From contig JAQSEB010000019.1 in the NCBI GenBank assembly GCA_030063045.1, positions 2,232,001 to 2,296,000 on the forward strand: a DNA stretch of 64,000 nucleotides. Direction: 5' to 3'. Source of the DNA: Pratylenchus scribneri (taxonomy: Eukaryota > Nematoda > Chromadorea > Rhabditida > Pratylenchidae). The notes below the pieces were generated by a model. That model ran no database searches. It saw nothing but the letters and a program-made list of their open reading frames with translations, and had not been told where the DNA came from. Of this stretch, positions 14,580 through 28,399 are shown piece by piece (the first letter of the stretch is position 1; each line of letters starts with the position of its first letter). Position numbers and translations under genes: made by a program.

Positions 14580-15960
14580 AAATTTAAAATCTATAAAATC
14601 AATTAAAATCATTGCTGAATTATCTATGCATTTATAATCGAATATTTTATATTTTGAAAAATCTTAAAAATTATAAAATTTTCTTGCAATTAATTTTCTA
14701 TTCTTAAGTCTCAAAAAAATACACTTCCATTAGCGATCGCCTGGCTTTCTATAAATTTAAAATCTATAAAATCAATTAAAATCATTGCTGAAATATCTAT
14801 GCATTTATAATCGAATATTTTATATTTTGAAAAATCTTAAAAATTATAAAATTTTCTTGCAATTAATTTTCTATTCTCAAGCTTCAAAAAAATAAACTTC
14901 CATTAGTGATCGCCTGGCTATCTATAAATTTAAAATCTATAAAATCAATTAAAATCATTGCTGAATTATCTATGCATTTATAATCGAATATTTTATATTT
15001 TGAAAAATCTTAAAAATTATAAAATTTTCTTGCAATTAATTTCCTATTCTCAAGCTTCAAAAAAATACACTTCCATTAGTGATCGCCTGGCTATCTATAA
15101 ATTTAAAATCTATAAAATCAATTAAAATCATTGCTGAATTATCTATGCAAATGTAATCTAAAATTTTATATTTTGAAAAATCTTAAAATTTCTAAATATT
15201 TTAGTCATTAATTTCCTATTCTCAAGCTTCAAAAAAATAAACTTCCATTAGTGATCGCCTGGCTATCTATAAATTTAAAATCTATAAAATCAATTAAAAT
15301 CATTGCTGAATTATCTATGCATTTATAATCGAATATTTTATATTTTGAAAAATCTTAAAAATTATAAAATTTTCTTGCAATTAATTTTCTATTCTTAAGT
15401 CTCAAAAAAATACACTTCCATTAGCGATCGCCTGGCTTTCTATAAATTTAAAATCTATAAAATCAATTAAAATCATTGCTGAAATATCTATGCATTTATA
15501 ATCGAATATTTTATATTTTGAAAAATCTTAAAAATTATAAAATTTTCTTGCAATTAATTTTCTATTCTCAAGCTTCAAAAAAATAAACTTCCATTAGTGA
15601 TCGCCTGGCTATCTATAAATTTAAAATCTATAAAATCAATTAAAATCATTGCTGAATTATCTATGCATTTATAATCGAATATTTTATATTTTGAAAAATC
15701 TTAAAAATTATAAAATTTTCTTGCAATTAATTTCCTATTCTCAAGCTTCAAAAAAATACACTTCCATTAGTGATCGCCTGGCTATCTATAAATTTAAAAT
15801 CTATAAAATCAATTAAAATCATTGCTGAATTATCTATGCAAATGTAATCTAAAATTTTATATTTTGAAAAATCTTAAAATTTCTAAATATTTTAGTCATT
15901 AATTTCCTATTCTCAAGCTTCAAAAAAATACACTTCCATTAGTGATCGCCGGCTATCTAT
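14580..15960. repeat. Tetramer higher-order repeat, 691-bp period
   Basis: The private variants TTCTTAAGTCTC (14,701 and 15,392) and AATAAACTTCC (14,891 and 15,582) both recur exactly 691 bp apart, which is four monomers, with the same intervening subtypes. Confidence 0.8.
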
Positions 15961-18099
15961 GAATTTAAAATCTATAAAATCAATTAAAATCATTGCTGAA
16001 TTATCTATGCATTTATAATCGAATATTTTATATTTTGAAAAATCTTAAAAATTTTAAAATTTTCTTGCAATTAATTTCCTATTCTCAAGCTTCAAAAAAA
16101 TACACTTCCATTAGTGATCGCCTGGCTATCTATAAATTTAAAATCTATAAAATCAATTAAAATCATTGCTGAATTATCTATGCATTTATAATCGAATATT
16201 TTATATTTTGAAAAATCTTAAAAATTATAAAATTTTCTTGCAATTAATTTTCTATTCTCAAGCTTCAAAAAATACACTTCCATTAGCGATCGCCTGGCTT
16301 TCTATAAATTTAAAATCAATAAAATCAATTAAAATCATTGCTGAATTATCTATGCAAATGTAATCGAATATTTTATATTTTGAAAAATCTTAAAAATTAT
16401 AAAATTTTCTTGCAATTAATTTTCTATTCTCAAGCTTCAAAAAAATACACTTCCATTAGTGATCGCCTGGCTATCTATAAATTTAAAATCTATAAAATCA
16501 ATTAAAATCATTGCTGAATTATCTATGCATTTATAATCGAATATTTTATATTTTGAAAAATCTTAAAAATTATAAAATTTTCTTGCAATTAATTTTCTAT
16601 TCTCAAGCTTCAAAAAATACACTTCCATTAGCGATCGCCTGGCTTTCTATAAATTTAAAATCTATAAAATCAATTAAAATCATTGCTGAATTATCTATGC
16701 AAATGTAATCGAATATTTTATATTTTGAAAAATCTTAAAAATTATAAAATTTTCTTGCAATTAATTTTCTATTCTCAATCTTCAAAAAAAAAAATACACT
16801 TCCATTAGTGATCGCCTGGCTATCTATAAATTTAACATCTATAAAATCAATTAAAATCATTGCTGAATTATCTATGCAAATGTAATCGAATATTTTATAT
16901 TTTGAAAAATTTTAAAATTTCTAAATATTTTAGTCATTAATTTTCTATTCTCAAGCTTCAAAAAAATACACTTCCATTAGTGATCGCCTGGCTATCTATA
17001 AATTTAAAATCTATAAAATCAATTAAAATCATTGCTGAATTATCTATGCAAATGTAATCTAAAATTTTATATTTTGAAAAATCTTAAAATTTCTAAATAT
17101 TTTAGTCATTAATTTCCTATTCTCAAGCTTCAAAAAAATACACTTCCATTAGTGATCGCCGGCTATCTATAAATTTAAAATCTATAAAATCAATTAAAAT
17201 CATTGCTGAATTATCTATGCAAATGTAATCGAATATTTTATATTTTGAAAAATTTTAAAATTTCTAAATATTTTAGTCATTAATTTTCTATTCTCAAGCT
17301 TCAAAAAAATACACTTCCATTAGTGATCGCCTGGCTATCTATAAATTTAAAATCTATAAAATCAATTAAAATCATTGCTGAAATATCTATGCATTTATAA
17401 TCGAATATTTTATATTTTGAAAAATCTTAAAAATTATAAAATTTTCTTGCAATTAATTTTCTATTCTCAAGTCTCAAAAAAATACACTTCCATTAGCGAT
17501 CGCCTGGCTTTCTATAAATTTAAAATCTATAAAATCAATTAAAATCATTGCTGAATTATCTATGCAAATGTAATCGAATATTTTATATTTTGAAAAATTT
17601 TAAAATTTCTAAATATTTTAGTCATTAATTTTCTATTCTCAAGCTTCAAAAAAATACACTTCCATTAGTGATCGCCTGGCTATCTATAAATTTAAAATCT
17701 ATAAAATCAATTAAAATCATTGCTGAAATATCTATGCATTTATAATCGAATATTTTATATTTTGAAAAATCTTAAAAATTATAAAATTTTCTTGCAATTA
17801 ATTTTCTATTCTCAAGCTTCAAAAAAATACACTTCCATTAGTGATCGCCTGGCTATCTATAAATTTAAAATCTATAAAATCAATTAAAATCATTGCTGAA
17901 TTATCTATGCAAATGTAATCGAATATTTTATATTTTGAAAAATCTTAAAAATTATAAAATTTTCTTGCAATTAATTTTCTATTCTCAAGCTTCAAAAAAA
18001 TACACTTCCATTAGTGATCGCCTGGCTATCTATAAATTTAAAATCTATAAAATCAATTAAAATCATTGCTGAAATATCTATGCATTTATAATCGAATAT

Positions 18100-21080
18100 T
18101 TTATATTTTGAAAAATCTTAAAAATTATAAAATTTTCTTGCAATTAATTTTCTACTCAAGCTTCAAAAAAATACACTTCCATTAGTGATCGCCTGGCTTT
18201 CTATAAATTTAAAATCTATAAAATCAATTAAAATCATTGCTGAATTATCTATGCAAATGTAATCGAATATTTTATATTTTGAAAAATCTTAAAATTTCTA
18301 AATATTTTAGTCATTAATTTTCTATTCTCAAGCTTCAAAAAAATACACTTCCATTAGTGATCGCCTGGCTATCTATAAATTTAAAATCTATAAAATCAAT
18401 TAAAATCATTGCTGAAATATCTATGCATTTATAATCGAATATTTTATATTTTGAAAAATCTTAAAAATTATAAAATTTTCTTGCAATTAATGTTCTATTC
18501 TCAAGCTTCAAAAAAATACACTTCCATTAGTGATCGCCTGGCTATCTATAAATTTAAAATCTATAAAATCAATTAAAATCATTGCTGAAATATCTATGCA
18601 TTTATAATCGAATATTTTATATTTTGAAAAATCTTAAAAATTATAAAATTTTCTTGCAATTAATTTTCTACTCAAGCTTCAAAAAAATACACTTCCATTA
18701 GTGATCGCCTGGCTTTCTATAAATTTAAAATCTATAAAATCAATTAAAATCATTGCTGAATTATCTATGCAAATGTAATCGAATATTTTATATTTTGAAA
18801 AATCTTAAAATTTCTAAAATTTTCTTGCAATTAATTTTCTACTCAAGCTTCAAAAAAATACACTTCCATTAGTGATCGCCTGGCTTTCTATAAATTTAAA
18901 ATCTATAAAATCAATTAAAATCATTGCTGAAATATCTATGCAAATGTAATCGAATATTTTATATTTTGAAAAATCTTAAAATTTCTAAAATTTTCTTGCA
19001 ATTAATTTTCTACTCAAGCTTCAAAAAAATACACTTCCATTAGTGATCGCCTGGCTTTCTATAAATTTAAAATCTATAAAATCAATTAAAATCATTGCTG
19101 AAATATCTATGCATTTATAATCGAATATTTTATATTTTGAAAAATCTTAAAAATTATAAAATTTTCTTGCAATTAATTTTCTACTCAAGCTTCAAAAAAA
19201 TACACTTCCATTAGTGATCGCCTGGCTTTCTATAAATTTAAAATCTATAAAATCAATTAAAATCATTGCTGAATTATCTATGCAAATGTAATCGAATATT
19301 TTATATTTTGAAAAATCTTAAAATTTCTAAATATTTTAGTCATTAATTTTCTATTCTCAAGCTTCAAAAAAATACACTTCCATTAGTGATCGCCTGGCTA
19401 TCTATAAATTTAAAATCTATAAAATCAATTAAAATCATTGCTGAAATATCTATGCATTTATAATCGAATATTTTATATTTTGAAAAATCTTAAAAATTAT
19501 AAAATTTTCTTGCAATTAATGTTCTATTCTCAAGCTTCAAAAAAATACACTTCCATTAGTGATCGCCTGGCTATCTATAAATTTAAAATCTATAAAATCA
19601 ATTAAAATCATTGCTGAATTATCTATGCAAATGTAATCGAATATTTTATATTTTGAAAAATCTTAAAATTTCTAAATATTTTAGTCATTAATTTTCTATT
19701 CTCAAGCTTCAAAAAAATACACTTCCATTAGTGATCGCCTGGCTTTCTATAAATTTAAAATCTATAAAATCAATTAAAATCATTGCTGAATTATCTATGC
19801 AAATGTAATCGAATATTTTATATTTTGAAAAATCTTAAAATTTCTAAAATTTTCTTGCAATTAATTTTCTACTCAAGCTTCAAAAAAATACACTTCCATT
19901 AGTGATCGCCTGGCTTTCTATAAATTTAAAATCTATAAAATCAATTAAAATCATTGCTGAAATATCTATGCATTTATAATCGAATATTTTATATTTTGAA
20001 AAATCTTAAAATTTCTAAATATTTTAGTCATTAATTTTCTATTCTCAAGCTTCAAAAAAATACACTTCCATTAGTGATCGCCTGGCTATCTATAAATTTA
20101 AAATCTATAAAATCAATTAAAATCATTGCTGAATTATCTATGCAAATGTAATCGAATATTTTATATTTTGAAAAATCTTAAAATTTCTAAATATTTTAGT
20201 CATTAATTTTCTATTCTCAAGCTTCAAAAAAATACACTTCCATTAGTGATCGCCTGGCTATCTATAAATTTAAAATCTATAAAATCAATTAAAATCATTG
20301 CTGAAATATCTATGCATTTATAATCGAATATTTTATATTTTGAAAAATCTTAAAAATTATAAAATTTTCTTGCAATTAATGTTCTATTCTCAAGCTTCAA
20401 AAAAATACACTTCCATTAGTGATCGCCTGGCTATCTATAAATTTAAAATCTATAAAATCAATTAAAATCATTGCTGAAATATCTATGCATTTATAATCGA
20501 ATATTTTATATTTTGAAAAATCTTAAAAATTATAAAATTTTCTTGCAATTAATTTTCTACTCAAGCTTCAAAAAAATACACTTCCATTAGTGAGCCTGGC
20601 TATCTATAAATTTAAAATCTATAAAATCAATTAAAATCATTGCTGAATTATCTATGCAAATGTAATCGAATATTTTATATTTTGAAAAATCTTAAAATTT
20701 CTAAATATTTTAGTCATTAATTTTCTATTCTCAAGCTTCAAAAAAATACACTTCCATTAGTGATCGCCTGGCTATCTATAAATTTAAAATCTATAAAATC
20801 AATTAAAATCATTGCTGAAATATCTATGCATTTATAATCGAATATTTTATATTTTGAAAAATCTTAAAAATTATAAAATTTTCTTGCAATTAATGTTCTA
20901 TTCTCAAGCTTCAAAAAAATACACTTCCATTAGTGATCGCCTGGCTATCTATAAATTTAAAATCTATAAAATCAATTAAAATCATTGCTGAATTATCTAT
21001 GCAAATGTAATCTAAAATTTTATATTTTGAAAAATCTTAAAAATTATAAAATTTTCTTGCAATTAATTTTCTACAAACTT
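18100..21080. repeat. Satellite subdomain with 3-bp deletion (TTTTCTACTCAAGC)
   Basis: Many monomers in this stretch read TTTTCTACTCAAGC instead of TTTTCTATTCTCAAGC, a shared deletion seen near 18,150, 18,665, 18,838, 19,010, 19,180, 19,867 and 20,555. They alternate with monomers carrying TTAATGTTCTATTC. This is a locally spread variant, with one further outlier (TTTTCTACAAACTTC) near 21,068. Confidence 0.75.
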
Positions 21081-24000
21081 CAAAAAAATACACTTCCATT
21101 AGTGATCGCCTGGCTATCTATAAATTTTAAATCTATAAAATCAATTAAAATCATTGCTGAATTATCTATGCATTTATAATCGAATATTTTATATTTTGAA
21201 AAATCTTAAAAATTATAAAATTTTCTTGCAATTAATTTTCTATTCTCAAGCTTCAAAAAAATACACATCCATTAGTGATCGCCTGGCTATCTATAAATTT
21301 AAAATCTATAAAATCAATTAAAATCATTGCTGAATTATCTATGCAAATGTAATCTAAAATTTTATATTTTGAAAAATCTTAAAATTTCTAAATATTTTAG
21401 TCATTAATTTCCTATTCTCAAGCTTCAAAAAAATACACTTCCATTAGTGATTGCCTGGCTATCTATAAATTTAAAATCTATAAAATCAATTAAAATCATT
21501 GCTGAATTATCTATGCATTTATAATCGAATATTTTATATTTTGAAAAATCTTAAAAATTATAAAATTTTCTTGCAATTAATTTTCTATTCTCAAGCTTCA
21601 AAAAAATACACACCCATTAGTGAGCCTGGCTATCTATAAATTTAAAATCTATAAAATCAATTAAAATCATTGCTGAAATATCTATGCATTTATAATCGAA
21701 TATTTTATATTTTGAAAAATCTTAAAAATTATAAATTTTCTTGCAATTAATTTTCTATTCTCAAGTCTCAAAAAAATACACATCCATTAGTGATCGCCTG
21801 GCTATCTATAAATTTAAAATCTATAAAATCAATTAAAATCATTGCTGAAATATCTATGCATTTATAATCGAATATTTTATATTTTGAAAAATCTTAAAAT
21901 TTCTAAATATTTTAGTCATTAATTTCCTATTCTCAAGCTTCAAAAAAATACACTTCCATTAGTGATCGCCTGGCTATCTATAAATTTAAAATCTATAAAA
22001 TCAATTAAAATCATTGCTGAAATATCTATGCATTTATAATCGAATATTTTATATTTTGAAAAATCTTAAAATTTCTAAATATTTTAGTCATTAATTTCCT
22101 ATTCTCAAGCTTCAAAAAAATACACTTCCATTAGTGATCGCCTGGCTATCTATAAATTTAAAATCTATAAAATCAATTAAAATCATTGCTGAAATATCTA
22201 TGCATTTATAATTGAATATTTTATATTTTGAAAAATCTTAAAAATTATAAAATTTTCTTGCAATTAATTTTCTATTCTCAAGCTTCAAAAAAATACACTT
22301 CCATTAGTGATCGCCTGGCTATCTATAAATTTAAAATCTATAAAATCAATTAAAATCATTGCTAAATTATCTATGCAAATGTAATCTAAAATTTTATATT
22401 TTGAAAAATCTTAAAAATTATAAAATTTTCTTGCAATTAATTTCCTATTCTCAAGCTTCAAAAAAATACACTTCCATTAGTGATCGCCTGGCTATCTATA
22501 AATTTATCTATAAAATCAATTAAAATCATTGCTGAATTATCTATGCATTTATAATCGAATATTTTATATTTTGAAAAATCTTAAAATTTCTAAATATTTT
22601 AGTCATTAATTTCCTATTCTCAAGCTTCAAAAAAATACACTTCCATTAATGATCGCCTGGCTATCTATAAATTTAAAATCTATAAAATCAATTAAAATCA
22701 TTGCTGAAATATCTATGTAATTGTAATCGAATATTTTATATTTTGAAAAATCTTAAAATTTCTAAATATTTTAGTCATTTATTTCCTATTCTCAAGTCTC
22801 AAAAAAAAATACACTTCCATTAATGATCGCCTGGCTATCTATAAATTTAAAATCTATAAAATCAATTAAAATCATTGCTGAAATATCTATGTAATTGTAA
22901 TCGAATATTTTATATTTTGAAAAATCTTAAATTTTATAAATATTCTAGTCATTAATTTTCTATTCTCAAGTCTCAAAAAAAAAATACACTTCCATTAATG
23001 ATCGCCTGGCTATCTATAAATTTAAAATCTATAAAATCAATTAAAATCATTGCTGAAATATCTATGTAATTGTAATCGAATATTTTATATTTTGAAAAAT
23101 CTTAAAAATTATAAAATTTTCTTGCAATTAATTTTCTATTCTCAAGCTTCAAAAAAATACACTTCCATTAGTGATCGCCTGGCTATCTATAAATTTAAAA
23201 TCTATAAAATCAATTAAAATCATTGCTGAAATATCTATGCATTTATAATTGAATATTTTATATTTTGAAAAATCTTAAAAATTATAAAATTTTCTTGCAA
23301 TTAATTTTCTATTCTCAAGCTTCAAAAAAATACACTTCCATTAGTGATCGCCTGGCTATCTATAAATTTAAAATCTATAAAATCAATTAAAATCATTGCT
23401 GAAATATCTATGTAATTGTAATCGAATATTTTATATTTTGAAAAATCTTAAATTTTATAAATATTCTAGTCATTAATTTTCTATTCTCAAGTCTCAAAAA
23501 AAAAATACACTTCCATTAATGATCGCCTGGCTATCTATAAATTTAAAATCTATAAAATCAATTAAAATCATTGCTGAAATATCTATGTAATTGTAATCGA
23601 ATATTTTATATTTTGAAAAATCTTAAAATTTCTAAATATTTTAGTCATTAATTTCCTATTCTCAAGCTTCAAAAAAATACACTTCCATTAGTGATCGCCT
23701 GGCTATCTATAAATTTAAAATCTATAAAATCAATTAAAATCATTGCTGAAATATCTATGCATTTATAATTGAATATTTTATATTTTGAAAAATCTTAAAA
23801 ATTATAAAATTTTCTTGCAATTAATTTTCTATTCTCAAGCTTCAAAAAAATACACTTCCATTAGTGATCGCCTGGCTATCTATAAATTTAAAATCTATAA
23901 AATCAATTAAAATCATTGTTAAATTATCTATGCAAATGTAATCTAAAATTTTATATTTTGAAAAATCTTAAAAATTATAAAATTTTCTTGCAATTAATTT

Positions 24001-24256
24001 TCTATTCTCAAGCTTCAAAAAAATACACTTCCATTAGTGATCGCCTGGCTATCTATAAATTTATCTATAAAATCAATTAAAATCATTGCTGAATTATCTA
24101 TGCATTTATAATCGAATATTTTATATTTTGAAAAATCTTAAAAATTATAAATTTTCTTGCAATTAATTTTCTATTCTCAAGCTTCAAAAAAATACACTTC
24201 CATTAGTGATCGCCTGGCTATCTATAAATTTATCTATAAAATCAATTAAAATCATT

Positions 24257-24328
24257 GCTGAATTATCTATGCATTTATAATCTAAAATTTTATATTTTGA
24301 AAAATCTTAAAAATTATAAAATTTTATT
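24257..24328. repeat. Truncated 72-bp monomer
   Basis: The landmark GCTGAATTATC occurs at 24,257 and again at 24,329, only 72 bp later rather than about 172. The junction AAATTATAAAATTTTATTGC joins the AT-rich segment that normally runs on to CTTGCAATTAATT directly to the ATTGCTGAATT of the next unit. About 100 bp, including the GC-rich box, is missing. Confidence 0.85.
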
Positions 24329-24479
24329 GCTGAATTATCTATGCAAATGTAATCTAAAATTTTATATTTTGAAAAATCTTAAAATTTCTAAATATTTTAG
24401 TCATTAATTTCCTATTCTCAAGCTTCAAAAAAATACACTTCCATTAATGATCGCCTGGCTATCTATAAATTTAAAATCT

Positions 24480-27090
24480 ATAAAATCAATTAAAATCATT
24501 GCTAAATTATCTATGCAAATGTAATCTAAAATTTTATATTTTGAAAAATCTTAAATTTCTAAATATTTTAGTCATTAATTTCCTATTCTCAAGCTTCAAA
24601 AAAATACACTTACATTAGTGATCGCCTGGCTTTCTATAAATTTAAAATCTATAAAATCAATTAAAATCATTGCTGAATTATCTATGCAAATGTAATCGAA
24701 TATTTTATATTTTGAAAAATCTTAAAATTTCTAAATATTTTAGTCATTAATTTTCTACTCAAGCTTCAAAAAAATACACTTCCATTAGCGATCGCCTGGC
24801 TTTCTATAAATTTAAAATCTATAAAATCAATTAAAATCATTGCTGAAATATCTATGCAATTGTAATCGAATATTTTATATTTTGAAAAATCTTAAAATTT
24901 CTAAATATTTTAGTCATTAATTTTCTATTCTCAAGTCTCAAAAAAAAAAATACACTTCCATTAACGATCGCCTGGCTATCTATAAATTTAAAAACTATAA
25001 AATCAATTAAAATCATTGCTGAAATATCTATGCAAATGTAATCTAAAATTTTATATTTTGAAAAATCTTAAAAATTATAAAATTTTCTTGCAATTAATTT
25101 TCTATTCTCAAGCTTCAAAAAAATACACTTCCATTAGTGATCGCCTGGCTATCTATAAATTTAAAATCTATAAAATCAATTAAAATCATTGCTGAAATAT
25201 CTATGCATTTATAATTGAATATTTTATATTTTGAAAAATCTTAAAAATTATAAAATTTTCTTGCAATTAATTTTCTATTCTCAAGCTTCAAAAAAATACA
25301 CTTCCATTAGTGATCGCCTGGCTATCTATAAATTTAAAATCTATAAAATCAATTAAAATCATTGCTGAAATATCTATGCATTTATAATTGAATATTTTAT
25401 ATTTTGAAAAATCTTAAAAATTATAAAATTTTCTTGCAATTAATTTTCTATTCTCAAGCTTCAAAAAAATACACTTCCATTAGTGATCGCCTGGCTATCT
25501 ATAAATTTAAAATCTATAAAATCAATTAAAATCATTGCTAAATTATCTATGCAAATGTAATCTAAAATTTTATATTTTGAAAAATCTTAAATTTCTAAAT
25601 ATTTTAGTCATTAATTTCCTATTCTCAAGCTTCAAAAAAATACACTTACATTAGTGATCGCCTGGCTTTCTATAAATTTAAAATCTATAAAATCAATTAA
25701 AATCATTGCTGAATTATCTATGCAAATGTAATCGAATATTTTATATTTTGAAAAATCTTAAAATTTCTAAATATTTTAGTCATTAATTTTCTACTCAAGC
25801 TTCAAAAAAATACACTTCCATTAGCGATCGCCTGGCTTTCTATAAATTTAAAATCTATAAAATCAATTAAAATCATTGCTGAAATATCTATGCAATTGTA
25901 ATCGAATATTTTATATTTTGAAAAATCTTAAAATTTCTAAATATTTTAGTCATTAATTTTCTATTCTCAAGTCTCAAAAAAAAAAATACACTTCCATTAA
26001 CGATCGCCTGGCTATCTATAAATTTAAAAACTATAAAATCAATTAAAATCATTGCTGAAATATCTATGCAAATGTAATCTAAAATTTTATATTTTGAAAA
26101 ATCTTAAAAATTATAAAATTTTCTTGCAATTAATTTTCTATTCTCAAGCTTCAAAAAAATACACTTCCATTAGTGATCGCCTGGCTATCTATAAATTTAA
26201 AATCTATAAAATCAATTAAAATCATTGCTGAAATATCTATGCATTTATAATTGAATATTTTATATTTTGAAAAATCTTAAAAATTATAAAATTTTCTTGC
26301 AATTAATTTTCTATTCTCAAGCTTCAAAAAAATACACTTCCATTAGTGATCGCCTGGCTATCTATAAATTTAAAATCTATAAAATCAATTAAAATCATTG
26401 CTAAATTATCTATGCAAATGTAATCTAAAATTTTATATTTTGAAAAATCTTAAATTTCTAAATATTTTAGTCATTAATTTCCTATTCTCAAGCTTCAAAA
26501 AAATACACTTACATTAGTGATCGCCTGGCTTTCTATAAATTTAAAATCTATAAAATCAATTAAAATCATTGCTGAATTATCTATGCAAATGTAATCGAAT
26601 ATTTTATATTTTGAAAAATCTTAAAATTTCTAAATATTTTAGTCATTAATTTTCTATACTCAAGCTTCAAAAAAATACACTTCCATTAGCGATCGCCTGG
26701 CTTTCTATAAATTTAAAATCTATAAAATCAATTAAAATTATTGCTGAAATATCTATGCAATTGTAATCGAATATTTTATATTTTGAAAAATCTTAAAATT
26801 TCTAAATATTTTAGTCATTAATTTTCTATTCTCAAGTCTCAAAAAAAAAAATACACTTCCATTAACGATCGCCTGGCTATCTATAAATTTAAAAACTATA
26901 AAATCAATTAAAATCATTGCTGAAATATCTATGCAAATGTAATCTAAAATTTTATATTTTGAAAAATCTTAAAAATTATAAAATTTTCTTGCAATTAATT
27001 TTCTATTCTCAAGCTTCAAAAAAATACACTTCCATTAGTGATCGCCTGGCTATCTATAAATTTAAAATCTATAAAATCAATTAAAATCAT
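24480..27090. repeat. Hexamer/pentamer higher-order repeat (1,036 and 863 bp)
   Basis: The private variant GCTAAATTATC occurs at 24,501, 25,537 and 26,400. It is followed each time by a unit with ACTTACATTAGTG, then one with GTCTC plus a long A run, then one with TTTAAAAACTATAAAATC. The first repeat has six monomers; the second and third-start pattern has five because only one copy of the CATTTATAATTG unit is present. Confidence 0.85.
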
Positions 27091-28399
27091 TGCTGAATTA
27101 TCTATGCAAATGTAATCTAAAATTTTATATTTTGAAAAATCTTAAAAATTATAAAATTTTCTTGCAATTAATTTTCTATTCTCAAGCTTCAAAAAAATAC
27201 ACTTCCATTAGTGATCGCCTGGCTATCTATAAATTTAAAATCTATAAAATCAATTAAAATCATTGCTGAATTATCTATGCAAATGTAATCTAAAATTTTA
27301 TATTTTGAAAAATCTTAAAAATTATAAATTTTTTTTGCAATTAATTTTCTATTCTCAAGCTTCAAAAAAATACACTTCCATTAGTGATCGCCTGGCTTTC
27401 TATAAATTTAAAATCTATAAAATCAATTAAAATCATTGCTGAATTATCTATGCAAATGTAATCTAAAATTTTATATTTTGAAAAATCTTAAAATTTCTAA
27501 ATATTTTAGTCATTAATTTCCTATTCTCAAGCTTCAAAAAAATACACTTCCATTAGTGATCGCCTGGCTATCTATAAATTTAAAATCTATAAAATCAATT
27601 AAAATCATTGCTGAATTATCTATGCAAATGTAATCTAAAATTTTATATTTTGAAAAATCTTAAAATTTCTAAATATTTTAGTCATTAATTTCCTATTCTC
27701 AAGCTTCAAAAAAATACACTTCCATTAGTGATCGCCTGGCTATCTATAAATTTAAAATCTATAAAATCAATTAAAATCATTGCTGAATTATCTATGCAAA
27801 TGTAATCTAAAATTTTATATTTTGAAAAATCTTAAAAATTATAAAATTTTCTTGCAATTAATTTTCTATTCTCAAGCTTCAAAAAAATACACTTCCATTA
27901 GTGATCGCCTGGCTATCTATAAATTTAAAATCTATAAAATCAATTAAAATCATTGCTGAATTATCTATGCAAATGTAATCTAAAATTTTATATTTTGAAA
28001 AATCTTAAAAATTATAAAATTTTCTTGCAATTAATTTTCTATTCTCAAGCTTCAAAAAAATACACTTCCATTAGTGATCGCCTGGCTATCTATAAATTTA
28101 AAATCTATAAAATCAATTAAAATCATTGCTGAATTATCTATGCAAATGTAATCTAAAATTTTATATTTTGAAAAATCTTAAAAATTATAAAATTTTCTTG
28201 CAATTAATTTTCTATTCTCAAGCTTCAAAAAAATACACTTCCATTAGTGATCGCCTGGCTATCTATAAATTTAAAATCTATAAAATCAATTAAAATCATT
28301 GCTGAATTATCTATGCAAATGTAATCTAAAATTTTATATTTTGAAAAATCTTAAAAATTATAAAATTTTCTTGCAATTAATTTTCTATTCTCAAGCTTC

